NCBI RefSeq assembly: GCF_001941845.1
Contig: NZ_CP018870.1
Span: forward strand, 4,091,001 to 4,155,000
From: Streptomyces sp. TN58
GTDB lineage: Bacteria > Actinomycetota > Actinomycetes > Streptomycetales > Streptomycetaceae
DNA: 64,000 bases
Direction: 5' to 3'
Shown here one piece after another: positions 36,790 through 46,032 of the stretch. Under the pieces are notes generated by a model. That model was not told the origin of the DNA. It made no database searches and was given only the letters and a program-made list of their open reading frames with translations. Within the stretch, counting starts at the first letter, position 1, and each line of letters starts with the position of its first letter. Both the position numbers and the translations under genes were made by a program.

Positions 36790-37146
36790 TCAGCCCCAGC
36801 CCAGTTCGTGCAGGCGGTCGTCGTCGATGCCGAAGTGGTGGGCGATCTCGTGGACCACGGTCACGGCGACCTCGTCGACCACGTCCGCCGGAGTCTCGCA
36901 GTAGCGCAGCGTGGGCCCCATGTAGATGGAGATGCGGTCCGGCAGCACCCCGGCGTACCACTCCCCCCGCTCCGTGAGGGGCGTGCCCTCGTAGAGACCC
37001 AGGAGATCCGGGTCGCCCGCCTCCGCGGGGGGCTCGTCCTCCACGAAGACCGCCACGTTGTCCATGATCCGCGTCAGCTCGGGCGGGATCGTGTCCAGGG
37101 CGTCGGCCACCAGCTCTTCGAAGGCTTCTCGCGTCATCTCCAGCAC
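36790..37146 (-). CDS. Small zincin-type metallopeptidase (DUF1025-like)
   Basis: A protein of about 118 residues. The zinc motif VVHEIAHHFGIDDDRLHELG supplies HExxH plus a downstream acidic ligand candidate. The N-terminus REAFEELVADALDTIPPELT and the motif GLYEGTPLTERGEWYAGVLPDRI are characteristic of the short metallopeptidase family widely conserved in actinobacteria. I use GTG 37146; ATG 37137 three codons later is an alternative with GGAG too close to it. Substrate unknown. It converges toward the tRNA cluster and diverges from the crcB pair. Confidence 0.87.
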   Translation of the reverse strand: MLEMTREAFEELVADALDTIPPELTRIMDNVAVFVEDEPPAEAGDPDLLGLYEGTPLTERGEWYAGVLPDRISIYMGPTLRYCETPADVVDEVAVTVVHEIAHHFGIDDDRLHELGWG

Positions 37147-37301
37147 ACGGCCATTGTCCGTGAGCGACTTCACTTCGAGTCCTGCGGGCCCGCGCCGGGT
37201 GTCGCGGGTGGAGAATCGCCCTGAGCGCAGCCGGAACGGTTCGAGCGGACGAAGAGCGTGGACGTGGTGACAACGGCGACTGCCACCGTGACTCCCGGTG
37301 G

Positions 37302-37844
37302 ATGGCGACTGCACGCGCGGCGGTGCGGGTGAGCCGGAAGGGTTCCCGGCCCGCTCCGGGCGCGGAGGCGATCGACCCGGACGTCGACCTGCACGTGCCC
37401 GCGCAGCGGACCGAGCCGCAGGGCAGGGTGCTCGCGGCGGTGGCCGCGGGCGGCGCGGTCGGGGCCTCGGCCCGGTACGGGATCTCCCTGCTCTGGCCGG
37501 CGGAGCCCGGGGCGTTCCCGTGGGCGACCCTGTGGGTCAACGCCTCCGGGTGCGCGCTGATCGGCGTACTGATGGTGCTGATCAGCGAGGGCGGGCGGAC
37601 GGCGCCGCATCCCCTGCTGCGGCCCTTCGCGGGGGTCGGCGTGCTCGGCGGCTTCACCACCTTCTCCACGTACGCCCTGGACTTCTCGCGGCTCCTCGAC
37701 GCGGGGGAGGCGCGGTCCGCACTGGCCTACGCGGGGCTCACCGTGGCGGTGGCGCTGGGCGCGGTGTGGGCGGCGGCCTCGGCGGCCAGGCTCGCCGTAC
37801 GGGGCCGGGGGGCGGGCCGGGGAACGGGCCGGGCGGTCCGGTGA
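37302..37844 (+). CDS. crcB: Fluoride channel subunit CrcB/FluC (first copy)
   Basis: A 180-residue small membrane channel subunit for fluoride export. The core motif [12 protein letters not shown] and [12 protein letters not shown], plus the Asn in [12 protein letters not shown], mark FluC. This copy has an N-terminal cytosolic extension of about 40 residues and an Arg/Gly-rich tail ([15 protein letters not shown]). ATG 37302 has only a weak ribosome site, so the start could be a little further in. It overlaps the second crcB by four bases; such pairs form heterodimeric channels. Confidence 0.93.
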   Translation: MATARAAVRVSRKGSRPAPGAEAIDPDVDLHVPAQRTEPQGRVLAAVAAGGAVGASARYGISLLWPAEPGAFPWATLWVNASGCALIGVLMVLISEGGRTAPHPLLRPFAGVGVLGGFTTFSTYALDFSRLLDAGEARSALAYAGLTVAVALGAVWAAASAARLAVRGRGAGRGTGRAVR

Positions 37845-38215
37845 ACTGGCTGCTCGTGGTGGTGGGCGCCTGCGTCGGTGCGCCGCTGCGCTACCTGGCG
37901 GACCGTGCGGTGCAGCAGCGGCACGACTCCGTCTTCCCGTGGGGGACCTTCGTCGTGAACGCCGTCGCCTGCCTGGTGCTCGGGGTGCTGGCCGGTGCGG
38001 CGCTGGCCGGGGCCGCCTCCTCGCGGGTGGTGCTGCTGCTGGGGCCCGGGCTGTGCGGGGCGCTGAGCACGTACTCGACCTTCTCCTACGAGACGCTGCG
38101 GCTGGCCGAGCGGGGGTGGGGCTTCCTGGCGGCGGCGAACGTCGCGATGTCGGTGCTGGTGGGGCTGGGGGCCGTGCACCTGGGCTCGCAGGTGGCGCAA
38201 CAACTGTTCGCCTGA
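37841..38215 (+). CDS. crcB: Fluoride channel subunit CrcB/FluC (second copy)
   Basis: A 124-residue partner subunit with four predicted membrane helices. It carries [13 protein letters not shown], the pore Asn in [14 protein letters not shown], and [15 protein letters not shown], which matches the GFTTFSTY motif of the first subunit with the first Gly-Phe replaced. Translation starts at GTG 37841 inside the preceding stop (GTGA). I looked for a fluoride riboswitch before the pair and did not see its conserved elements. Confidence 0.94.
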   Translation: MNWLLVVVGACVGAPLRYLADRAVQQRHDSVFPWGTFVVNAVACLVLGVLAGAALAGAASSRVVLLLGPGLCGALSTYSTFSYETLRLAERGWGFLAAANVAMSVLVGLGAVHLGSQVAQQLFA

Positions 38216-38298
38216 GGGCGTGTCCCACACGGGGCAAAGGGAGTTGGGCACATCGACCCGCTCCTGCGGGCTTCGTCCCCAGGCTCCGGAGGTGCCCC

Positions 38299-38877
38299 GT
38301 GCGCCAGTTGTCCGCTTCCCTCCGACTGGCCGTCACCGCACTCGCGGTAGCGGCGACGGCCGGCTGCATGAGTGTCGGCGAGGACGCGGCGAAGCCCGGG
38401 CCCTCCGCCGCCGCCGACCGGGGCTCCGGATCCGGGGCGGGAGCCGGCCCCGCCTCCGGGCGCGGCTCGGGGATCCACGGCAACGGGCACGGCGCGAAGG
38501 ACGGTACGGGGAGCCACGACGGCAGATCCAAGGACGACGGCAAGGCCTCCGGCGCGACCGGGGAGTCCCCCGGCCCGGGTGCTCCGAGCGGGGCGCCGGG
38601 CGAGCCCGTGCCGTCGGCGGGACCGGGCGGCGGCGCCGGCGGGCAGGGGCACCAGGAACCGTCGACGGGAGGTTCCGGCGGCTCCGGAGGCGCCGGTGGT
38701 GCCGGCGGCACGGGCGGTGCGGGCGGTTCCGGCGGCGCGGGCGGTCCGGGCGGCGGTCAGCAGCCGCCGAGTCCGACCCCGGAGCCGCCGCTCCCGACGC
38801 CGCCTGTGACGGAACCCACTCCGAGTCCGTCGAGCCCGCAGCCGGAGCCCAGCACCCAGCCGGGGCCGCAGGCCTAG
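38299..38877 (+). CDS. Gly/Ser/Pro-rich lipoprotein
   Basis: A 192-residue secreted protein from GTG 38299 with GGAGG six bases upstream. The signal LAVTALAVAATAGC ends with a lipobox Cys near residue 25. The mature part is low complexity: a Gly/Asp/Ser region, then a Gly-Gly-Ala/Ser stretch of about 35 residues (38672-38760) and a Pro/Thr/Ser end. This is typical of flexible wall-spanning lipoproteins without a catalytic domain. Function unknown. Confidence 0.75.
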   Translation: MRQLSASLRLAVTALAVAATAGCMSVGEDAAKPGPSAAADRGSGSGAGAGPASGRGSGIHGNGHGAKDGTGSHDGRSKDDGKASGATGESPGPGAPSGAPGEPVPSAGPGGGAGGQGHQEPSTGGSGGSGGAGGAGGTGGAGGSGGAGGPGGGQQPPSPTPEPPLPTPPVTEPTPSPSSPQPEPSTQPGPQA

Positions 38878-39134
38878 GGGGATGTCCGGCGTTCGCGGCG
38901 CTGGACCTGGGGGAGTTTGTGCAGGTCAGGGGTGCTTCTGCCGAAGCGACTTGCCAGACCCCGGGGAGGGTGCGTATGGTTATAGATCGTTTGATCCCAT
39001 TGCCCGGCGCCGAATCCGAAGAGCGCCGTGTGGCGCGTACTCTCCCTAGCCGTGGCTGACCGCATTGAGGCGGTCGATTTGCGATTCACGGAGTTTGGGC
39101 GCGTGCCGAGACTCCGGAAGGTTTCGCATTTCGC

Positions 39135-41399
39135 ATGTCCATTTCCAGTTCTGACCGTTCCGTCATGCCCGAGAACGACTCCAACGAGATCATCGACGCC
39201 GAGGCCCTTGTGGTCACCGAGGCCATTGAGGCCGCGGAGGCGGAAGGCGTCATCGAGGCTCTTGAGGCGGACGTGAGCGGAGGGTCCTTCGAGGACTCCA
39301 CCGGCGACTTCGACGCCGACGCCGAGCCGACGATCACCTTCGGTGACCTGGGCCTGCCCGAGGGCATCGTGCGCAAGCTCGCCCAGAACGGTGTCACCAC
39401 CCCCTTCCCGATCCAGGCCGCGACCATCCCGGACGCCCTGGCCGGCAAGGACATCCTCGGCCGCGGCCGCACCGGCTCCGGCAAGACCCTCTCCTTCGGT
39501 CTGCCGACCCTGGCCACGCTGGCCGGCGGCCACACCGAGAAGAAGAAGCCCCGCGCGATCATCCTGACGCCGACGCGTGAGCTCGCCATGCAGGTCGCGG
39601 ACGCCCTCCAGCCGTACGGCGACGTCCTCGGCCTGAAGATGAAGGTCGTCTGCGGCGGTACCTCCATGAGCAACCAGATCTACGCTCTGGAGCGCGGTGT
39701 CGACATCCTCGTCGCCACCCCGGGCCGACTGCGCGACATCATCAACCGCGGTGCCTGCTCCCTGGAGAACGTCCAGGTCGCGGTCCTCGACGAGGCCGAC
39801 CAGATGGCCGACCTGGGCTTCCTGCCCGAGGTCACCGAGCTGCTCGACCAGATCCCCGAGGGCGGCCAGCGCATGCTCTTCTCCGCCACCATGGAGAACG
39901 AGATCGGCACCCTGGTCAAGCGCTACCTGTCGAGCCCGGTCACGCACGAGGTCGACAGCGCCCAGGGCAACGTCACGACCATGACGCACCACGTCCTCGT
40001 CGTGAAGCCCAAGGACAAGGCGCCGGTCACGGCCGCCATCGCCGCCCGCAAGGGCCGCACCATCATCTTCGTCCGCACCCAGCTGGGCGCCGACCGCATC
40101 GCCGAACAGCTCGTCGAGGCCGGCGTCAAGGCCGACGCCCTGCACGGCGGCATGACGCAGGGCGCCCGTACCCGCGTCCTCGCCGACTTCAAGGACGGCT
40201 ACGTCAACGCGCTCGTCGCCACCGACGTCGCCGCCCGCGGCATCCACGTCGACGGCATCGACCTGGTCCTGAACGTGGACCCGGCCGGCGACCACAAGGA
40301 CTACCTGCACCGCTCGGGCCGCACCGCCCGCGCCGGCAAGTCCGGTGTCGTCGTCTCCCTCGCGCTCCCGCACCAGCGCCGCCAGATCTTCCGCCTGATG
40401 GAGGACGCGGGCGTCGACGCCTCGCGCCACATCGTCCAGGGCGCCGGCGCCTTCGAGCCGGAGGTCGCCGAGATCACCGGTGCCCGCTCGCTGACCGAGG
40501 TCCAGGCCGACTCCGCGAACAACGCCGCCAAGCAGGCCGAGCGCGAGGTCGCCGAGCTCACCAAGCAGCTGGAGCGCCTGACCCGCCGGGCCGGCGAGCT
40601 GCGCGAGGAGGCCGACCGCCTGGTCGCCCGTTCCGCGCGTGAGCGGGGCGAGGACCCGGAGGCCGCTGTCGCCGAGGTGGCCGAGGCCGCCGAGGCCGAG
40701 GTCGCGGCTGCCGCCGCTGCCGCTGCCGCCGAGATCGCCGCCCAGGAGCGCCGCGAGGAGAACCGCGCCCAGCGCGACGACCGCGGCAACTTCGAGCGCC
40801 GTGACAACCGCGGCGGCGACCGCGGTGACCGTGGCGGCTTCCGCCGTGACGACCGTGGTGACCGCGGTGACCGCGGTGGGGACCGTGGTGGCTTCCGTCG
40901 TGACGACCGTCCCTCCGGTGGCTTCCGTCGTGACGACCGTCCGTCGGGTGGCTTCCGTCGTGACGACCGTCCCTCCGGTGGTTTCCGTCGTGACGACCGC
41001 CCGTCCGGTGGCTTCAACCGTGACGACCGTGGTGACCGCGGTGGCGACCGTGGTGGCTTCCGCCGCGACGACCGTCCCTCCGGCGGTTTCCGTCGTGACG
41101 ACCGTCCGTCGGGTGGCTTCCGTCGTGACGACCGTCCCTCCGGTGGTTTCCGTCGTGACGACCGCCCGTCCGGTGGCTTCAACCGTGACGACCGTGGTGA
41201 CCGCGGTGGCGACCGTGGTGGCTTCCGCCGCGACGACCGTCCCTCCGGCGGCTTCCGTCGTGACGACCGCCCGTCCGGTGGCTTCAACCGTGACGACCGT
41301 GGTGACCGCGGTGGCGACCGTGGCGGCTTCCGCCGTGACGACCGCCCCTCCGGCGGCTTCCGCCGTGACGACAAGCCGCGCTGGAAGCGCAACGGCTGA
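39135..41399 (+). CDS. DEAD-box RNA helicase with RGG/RDDR repeat tail
   Basis: A 754-residue RhlE/DeaD-type helicase. The N-terminal 70 residues are acidic; then the Q motif (ITFGDLGLPEGIVRKLAQNG), motif I GRGRTGSGKT, Ia TPTRELAMQ, II LDEADQM, III SATM, V VATDVAARGIHV and VI HRSGRTARAG are all intact. Residues 455-555 form a helical region, and the last 200 are a basic tail of FRRDDRPSGG and FNRDDRGDRGG units, which bind RNA non-specifically and favour condensates. ATG 39135 has GGAAGG thirteen bases upstream. A long leader with a GACCGC/GCGGTC hairpin (about 39058-39075) suggests cold-type control. A strong terminator follows. Confidence 0.96.
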   Translation: MSISSSDRSVMPENDSNEIIDAEALVVTEAIEAAEAEGVIEALEADVSGGSFEDSTGDFDADAEPTITFGDLGLPEGIVRKLAQNGVTTPFPIQAATIPDALAGKDILGRGRTGSGKTLSFGLPTLATLAGGHTEKKKPRAIILTPTRELAMQVADALQPYGDVLGLKMKVVCGGTSMSNQIYALERGVDILVATPGRLRDIINRGACSLENVQVAVLDEADQMADLGFLPEVTELLDQIPEGGQRMLFSATMENEIGTLVKRYLSSPVTHEVDSAQGNVTTMTHHVLVVKPKDKAPVTAAIAARKGRTIIFVRTQLGADRIAEQLVEAGVKADALHGGMTQGARTRVLADFKDGYVNALVATDVAARGIHVDGIDLVLNVDPAGDHKDYLHRSGRTARAGKSGVVVSLALPHQRRQIFRLMEDAGVDASRHIVQGAGAFEPEVAEITGARSLTEVQADSANNAAKQAEREVAELTKQLERLTRRAGELREEADRLVARSARERGEDPEAAVAEVAEAAEAEVAAAAAAAAAEIAAQERREENRAQRDDRGNFERRDNRGGDRGDRGGFRRDDRGDRGDRGGDRGGFRRDDRPSGGFRRDDRPSGGFRRDDRPSGGFRRDDRPSGGFNRDDRGDRGGDRGGFRRDDRPSGGFRRDDRPSGGFRRDDRPSGGFRRDDRPSGGFNRDDRGDRGGDRGGFRRDDRPSGGFRRDDRPSGGFNRDDRGDRGGDRGGFRRDDRPSGGFRRDDKPRWKRNG
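40796..41385 (+). repeat. Tandem repeats encoding the RDDRPSGG tail
   Basis: A 30-bp unit (FRRDDRPSGG) occurs four times, then a 45-bp unit (FNRDDRGDRGGDRGG); this 165-bp block is repeated once nearly exactly, then a shorter version with two 30-bp units follows, then one more. DNA identity between the blocks is close to complete, including third positions, which points to recent duplication. Confidence 0.9.
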
Positions 41400-41420
41400 C
41401 ACCGGCTGAGCTGACTGCCT

Positions 41421-41458
41421 GACAGGGCCCCCACGACCGCGGTCGTGGGGGCCCTGTC
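41421..41458 (+). terminator. Terminator after the DEAD-box helicase
   Basis: A perfect inverted repeat: GACAGGGCCCCCACGACC with its complement and GC centre. One of the strongest hairpins in the window. Confidence 0.92.
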
Positions 41459-41554
41459 GTGTGTTGCTACCATCCGGACTTTGCGGTGGGGGGACACGGC
41501 AGGCGCGAACCCCGCGACCGCCCCCGGCGCTCGACTCCCGGGGGACGACAACAC

Positions 41555-43885
41555 ATGAGACGGTCACGTGTGCTGGGCGCAGCGGCGCTCGCACTGGCCA
41601 CGGGCATCGGCGCCCTCACCGCCGGACCGGCTGCCGCGGGACCTGCGACCGCCGGTGAACTGACGATCGCTCCGCTGCCGCACCAGGAGCCGTCGCGCGA
41701 GCCGTTCTTCGGCGCCGGACCGAAGGGCATGATGCTCCTCCGGCCCGGAACCGGTCCCGGCAGGGGGTACTGGAAGAGCTTCGAGGACGGCCGCGAAGTG
41801 CCCCTCGCGGACTGCCCCACCGGCCCCTACGGCATGTCGCTGAGCCTCGGCGACACCGACGGCTGCGAGTACCGCGAGACGTCGTCCACGACCGCGGGAC
41901 CGCTGACCCTGCACGACCTGTCCACCGGCCGCACCGAGACCCTTGCGGCGCCGGCCGGCCGGTCCTGGACCACCGCCTTCTCGCCGACCCAGGTGCTGGC
42001 CACCGAGCAGGACGCCCAGGGCCGCTTGATCCTGCACCTGATCGGCCGTGGGAGCGAACCGCGCAAGGACGTCACCGTCACCGCGCCGGAACCCATCGCC
42101 GCCCACTCGTTCTGGGTCCGGACCGCCGACGAGAAGGGCGCGCTGATCACCTACCGGTCCGCCGCCGGCGCGCAGGTGCTCGCCCTCCTCGACTACGCGG
42201 CGGCGACGCTGACCCCGCTGGCCCTGCCGGACGGTGCGACGGAACCGGGCAACGTCGACTACTCGCTCGGCTCCCGGTGGGTCTCACTGCGCAAGCAGGG
42301 GTCCACCACGGCCACCCTGCTCTCCCGCGCCGACCTCGCCGTGACCCGCGACGTCAACACCCCGTATCCGTACGGGCGTACGCACCCCGTGGGCGACTGG
42401 CTGGTCACGCAGGACTCCTACGCCCAGAGCGACGCGGTCACCGCGGTGCCCGTCGGCGGCGGCACCCGCCGCACCCTGCTCGCCCGGTCGGACCACGGTC
42501 TGAAGACGGGCACGGACGGCGCCGGCTACCTGGCCGGAGGCACCGACTCCAGCCACTGGGCGACGTACCGGATCGCTCCGGGCCCCGACGGCGCCCCGCT
42601 GCTGACCAAGGTGAGGGACCTGCCGCCGAATCCCGCGGACCGGCTGACGCTCAGCCTCGCCCAGGGCCGGCTCATCACGGGCCAGCAGGACCCCACCCGC
42701 AGCCTCCAGGGCTACACGGTGCCGGTGTCGGGGACCTCCCCGGCGCCGCAGGCCCCCGACTGGAGCTGTGACGAGAACACGGACCTGCGGCTCTGCCGCC
42801 CCGACGCCGAACTCCCCGGCTGGACCGTCCCGACGGGAGACGGACGGATCGTCTCGCTCTCGACCCACGGTGCGGGCATCGCGGTCAACGTACGGGAGAT
42901 CCGCCCCGGCGGCACGGTCCGCCAGGTGCCCCTGCCCGGTACCGACGGCCTGCAGCCGTACCTGGTCAAGAACGCCTCGGGCCGTTTCGTGCTCTTCACG
43001 GCGACCGAGAAGAACAACCCGCGGCTGCTGGTGGCCGACATCGACGCGGGGAAGCTCCTGGACTTCAGGCCCTCCCCGGCGGCGACCCTGTGGGGTGCCA
43101 CGCTCTGGGACCGCGCCGCGACGGACGGGGTGAGCGGTACCGACCTGCGGACCGGCGCGATCACGCAGCACCAGGGCCTCGGCACGGCCTGCCGCCCGGA
43201 CGAGATCGACGTCGCCGGGGAGTGGCTCTACGCGCTCTGCCCCGCCTCCGGGGGCGGTCCCGCCGCCTTCCACCTGCCCTCCGAGAAGCGCATTCCGCTG
43301 CCCTTCGCCCCCGAGAGGGACCGCGTGAAGCTCGGCGACGGCTACGTGGTGCGCCAGGGCGGCGCCGGTCTGGAGGTCTACAACCTGCGCTCCGGCACGG
43401 CCGTTCGGGAGCGGGAGATCGCGCAGCAGGTGAAGAGGTACGGCAGCGAATGGGCTGTCGACCGGTTCGGCGGACGCCTCGCCTACACCGACGCGGGCGA
43501 GACCGTACACCTGACCGGTGTGGCGGGCGCGGCCTCCCCGCTCGCGGCGATCGACCAGGATGTCGCCGCCGCCGCCGACTTCCGGCAGGTGAAGAACTGG
43601 CAGGCCCGCTGGTGGCTGTCCAAGCCCGTCTCCTCTTGGAAGCTGACGGTGCGCAACAAGACGTCCGGCATCACCACGGTGGTCCGCACCGGAACCGACG
43701 CGCGCGGCCTGATCGCCCCGGCGTGGGACGGCAAGTCCCCGACGGGCGCGTACCTCTTCTCCGGCGAGTACGAGTGGCGGCTCACGGCCCGTCCGGCCGA
43801 CGGCCGGGGAGCCGAACTCGGCATGTCCGGGACGGTCACCGTCACCCGCCCCGCGGCCGGTGTCCGGCCGCCGGCCCGCCCCTGA
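41555..43885 (+). CDS. Large secreted protein with beta-propeller-like body and FlgD-type Ig end
   Basis: A 776-residue exported protein from ATG 41555 behind GGGGGA. A signal peptide (RRSRVLGAAALALATGIGALTAGPAAA) precedes repeated short beta-rich blocks such as LTLHDLSTGRTETLAAP, and the Trp/Gly-rich phrases recur about every 45-60 residues, as in a propeller. Four Cys in the middle may form disulfides. The last 100 residues (LTVRNKTSGITTVVRTG then DGKSPTGAYLFSGEYEWRLTA) are the FlgD-like Ig domain seen at the end of many secreted Streptomyces proteins. No catalytic motif. Likely a surface or extracellular binding protein. Confidence 0.8.
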   Translation: MRRSRVLGAAALALATGIGALTAGPAAAGPATAGELTIAPLPHQEPSREPFFGAGPKGMMLLRPGTGPGRGYWKSFEDGREVPLADCPTGPYGMSLSLGDTDGCEYRETSSTTAGPLTLHDLSTGRTETLAAPAGRSWTTAFSPTQVLATEQDAQGRLILHLIGRGSEPRKDVTVTAPEPIAAHSFWVRTADEKGALITYRSAAGAQVLALLDYAAATLTPLALPDGATEPGNVDYSLGSRWVSLRKQGSTTATLLSRADLAVTRDVNTPYPYGRTHPVGDWLVTQDSYAQSDAVTAVPVGGGTRRTLLARSDHGLKTGTDGAGYLAGGTDSSHWATYRIAPGPDGAPLLTKVRDLPPNPADRLTLSLAQGRLITGQQDPTRSLQGYTVPVSGTSPAPQAPDWSCDENTDLRLCRPDAELPGWTVPTGDGRIVSLSTHGAGIAVNVREIRPGGTVRQVPLPGTDGLQPYLVKNASGRFVLFTATEKNNPRLLVADIDAGKLLDFRPSPAATLWGATLWDRAATDGVSGTDLRTGAITQHQGLGTACRPDEIDVAGEWLYALCPASGGGPAAFHLPSEKRIPLPFAPERDRVKLGDGYVVRQGGAGLEVYNLRSGTAVREREIAQQVKRYGSEWAVDRFGGRLAYTDAGETVHLTGVAGAASPLAAIDQDVAAAADFRQVKNWQARWWLSKPVSSWKLTVRNKTSGITTVVRTGTDARGLIAPAWDGKSPTGAYLFSGEYEWRLTARPADGRGAELGMSGTVTVTRPAAGVRPPARP

Positions 43886-43900
43886 ACTGACGCCGACAGG

Positions 43901-43931
43901 CCGGTCGGTCGATACCCGATCGGCTGACCGG
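43901..43931 (+). terminator. Hairpin terminator
   Basis: CCGGTCGGTCGAT pairs imperfectly with the complementary right arm ending GACCGG, just after the secreted-protein gene and before tRNA-Lys. Confidence 0.6.
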
Positions 43932-43966
43932 CGCTGTCCGGCTATGCTCTGGGGTGAGCACCCGGA

Positions 43967-44039
43967 GGGCCATTAGCTCAATTGGCAGAGCAGCGGACTT
44001 TTAATCCGTTGGTTGTCGGTTCGAGTCCGACATGGCCTA
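43967..44039 (+). tRNA. tRNA-Lys (TTT)
   Basis: Acceptor GGGCCAT/ATGGCCT (one G-U pair), anticodon loop CTTTTAA (TTT), T-loop TTCGAGTC. CCA is not encoded. TATGCT (43943-43948) is the likely -10. Confidence 0.95.
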
Positions 44040-44047
44040 CCGCTCCC

Positions 44048-44080
44048 AGCGCCCCGTCCGCCCATCGCGTACGGGGCGCT
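44048..44080 (+). terminator. tRNA-Lys terminator
   Basis: AGCGCCCCGT and ACGGGGCGCT form a ten-base stem immediately after the tRNA. Confidence 0.75.
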
Positions 44081-44148
44081 GTGCTGTGCGGGGACCGGGC
44101 CGCAAAACCAGGTGAACGTCCAGGGGCGGCGGCGGTAGCGTCGCCGGC

Positions 44149-44664
44149 GTGACTCCTGTTCTGCGTACCGAACGCCTGCTGCTCGACCCGTACGTCCCCG
44201 AGGACGAGGAGGCCTTCGTGGCCCTCTTCCAGGACACCCGGGTCTCCCGCTGGATGGGGGACGGCCCCACCACCGAGGACGAGGACCGCGCCCTGTTCGG
44301 GCGGGTCTTCAGCAAGGTCTACGCCGAGGAGCTCTTCGACGTGTGGGCCGTGCGCAGGGACGGACGGCTGGTCGGGCACGCGGAGATCAAGCGGACCGAC
44401 GACGTCGACGGCCACGAGATCATCTATGCCCTGGCCCCCGAGGCCTGGGGATGCGGCCTGGGCACCGAGATCGCGGAGGCGGTCGTCGCGTACGGCTTCG
44501 ACCGCCTCGGCCTGACGGAGGTGCACGCCACGGTGGCCGCGCCCAACACGGCCTCCCTGGCCCTGCTGGCCCGCCTCGGCTTCGCGCACGTCCGGGACGT
44601 GCGGGAGGACGACGGCTCCACCACCCGCGTCCTGACCCGCCGCCGCGAACAGGCCGCCGCCTGA
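44149..44664 (+). CDS. GNAT-family N-acetyltransferase (RimJ/RimL-like)
   Basis: A 171-residue acetyltransferase. It starts VTPVLRTERLLLDPYVPED, typical of the RimJ-like subgroup, and the acetyl-CoA loop is EAWGCGLGTEIAEAVVAYGFD, followed by the second half VHATVAAPNTASLALLARLGFAHVRD. GTG 44149 lies seven bases after TAGCGT (44136-44141), with no ribosome site, so the mRNA is probably leaderless. The acceptor substrate, a protein N-terminus or small amine, is unknown. Confidence 0.9.
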   Translation: MTPVLRTERLLLDPYVPEDEEAFVALFQDTRVSRWMGDGPTTEDEDRALFGRVFSKVYAEELFDVWAVRRDGRLVGHAEIKRTDDVDGHEIIYALAPEAWGCGLGTEIAEAVVAYGFDRLGLTEVHATVAAPNTASLALLARLGFAHVRDVREDDGSTTRVLTRRREQAAA

Positions 44665-44683
44665 CCGTTCTCCCGCGCAACGT

Positions 44684-44719
44684 GAAGCGCCCCGCCCGAG
44701 GGATCGGGCAGGGCGCTTC
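44684..44719. terminator. Bidirectional terminator
   Basis: GAAGCGCCCCGCCCGA and its complement ending GGGCGCTTC, between convergent GNAT and LAxTG-protein genes. Confidence 0.8.
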
Positions 44720-44760
44720 GGGGTGTTTCGGGGTGTTTTTCGGGGTGTGGGGAGGTGCGA

Positions 44761-46032
44761 TCAGGCAGAGGTGCGGCTGCGGCGGCCGAGCCAGGCGGCG
44801 GCCGCGCCGAGCGCGAGCAGGGCTGCGGCGAGGCCGGCGTACAGGCCGGTGGACGAGCCGGCGCCGGTGCTGGCCAGGGAGCCGGTGGAGGAGCCCGTGG
44901 TCGTCGTCACGCTGGAGTTGCCCGTGGTGGTGGCGACGGCCTGCCGGACGGCGGACGTGGAGGAGGGGGAGGCGGTCGGGGACGGGGCGGTGGTGGTCGG
45001 GTTGGTCGGGGTGGTCGGGTTGGTGGTCGGCCCGGTGGGCGCCGGCTCGGTGATCGGGACCAGCGGGAACCGCACCGGGACGGTCTTGAGCGGCCAGGTG
45101 TTGCCCTCGGCCTGGCGGACCTCGGCCTCCATCGTGATGATGGTGCGCTTGGTCAGCTTGGTGTTCTTGCCCAGGCTGAGGCGCAGCGGCTGGGTGTGGA
45201 CGCCGGAGGCGGCGCCGAAGCCCTTGGCGATGCGCGGCAGCTCGTAGCGGCTGTCCTTGGCTTCGAGGTCCTGCCAGCGGCCGTCGATCAGGGCCTGGAG
45301 GCGGAAGTCGGCGTCCTGCTCGCCAGGGTGGGACAGGGTCAGGCTGGTGGCGAGGGGGACGTTGAACACGCCGTCACCGGTGGCCTGGTGGTGCAGGTCC
45401 AGGTACGCGCGCTGCTCCTGGCCGTCCTTGCCGGAGCTGGTCTGCTTGAACCAGGTCCTCAGCTCGCCGGTCTTGATCTGCGGTCCGACCTTGAAGAGGT
45501 GGGAGTCCGAGCCGCCGGGGGCGACTGAGTTGTTGTAGCTGGTGGCGGTGAGGTTGAAGTCGCCGTTGTTGGTGGGGTAGTTCGCGCCGAGGCCGATGGT
45601 GACCTTCCAGGTCATCTTGCCGTTGGCGGGGATGTCGAAGCCCGAGTCCGGCTCCTCGGCCGACGGGGAGAACATGCCCTGCCATTCGCCGTCCTGCCCG
45701 CCGATCGCGGACTTGGTCGCCGGGGCGTCCACCGCCTCGACCTTGAAGACGATGTCGTCCTCCTGGAGCAGGCTGGGGCCCTTGGGGTCGAGGAGCAGCC
45801 AGGGCTTGTACTCGACGGCCTTGCCGGTCGGGTTCTTCACCGTGAGGTCGAAGGTCTCGGTGGCGCCGCCGCGGGTCAGCGGGCCGCTGGGGACGGGAGC
45901 GCCCATCTCCGTACGCAGCACGGCGTGGTCGCCGGCGGCGGGTGCGGCGGACGCGGCGGTGGCCGAGAGCGGCAGCAGAGTGGTGACAACGCCGGCGACG
46001 ACTGCGATGGCGGCTGCGGTGCGAACGGACAT
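44761..46032 (-). CDS. Cell-wall protein with LAxTG sortase signal
   Basis: A 423-residue exported protein from ATG 46032 with GGGGGGAG before it. A signal peptide (VAGVVTTLLPLSATAASA) is cut near residue 28-30. The body is beta-rich, without a known enzyme motif, and is followed by a Pro/Thr spacer of about 50 residues. The C-terminus has LASTG (about 386-390), a hydrophobic helix GLYAGLAAALLALGAAAAWLG and a basic tail RRSRTSA: the class E sortase pattern LAxTG of Streptomyces. It should be wall-anchored by SrtE. No sortase gene is in the window. Resembles other Streptomyces surface adhesin-like proteins. Confidence 0.87.
   Translation of the reverse strand: MSVRTAAAIAVVAGVVTTLLPLSATAASAAPAAGDHAVLRTEMGAPVPSGPLTRGGATETFDLTVKNPTGKAVEYKPWLLLDPKGPSLLQEDDIVFKVEAVDAPATKSAIGGQDGEWQGMFSPSAEEPDSGFDIPANGKMTWKVTIGLGANYPTNNGDFNLTATSYNNSVAPGGSDSHLFKVGPQIKTGELRTWFKQTSSGKDGQEQRAYLDLHHQATGDGVFNVPLATSLTLSHPGEQDADFRLQALIDGRWQDLEAKDSRYELPRIAKGFGAASGVHTQPLRLSLGKNTKLTKRTIITMEAEVRQAEGNTWPLKTVPVRFPLVPITEPAPTGPTTNPTTPTNPTTTAPSPTASPSSTSAVRQAVATTTGNSSVTTTTGSSTGSLASTGAGSSTGLYAGLAAALLALGAAAAWLGRRSRTSA

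Noticed and set aside
37150..37301. Fluoride riboswitch before crcB
   Set aside because: Conserved loop and pseudoknot elements were not seen in the short leader, which also carries the divergent peptidase start.
40796..41385. CRISPR-like reading of the helicase repeats
   Set aside because: Repeats are in-frame coding, lack spacers and fit the RGG tail.
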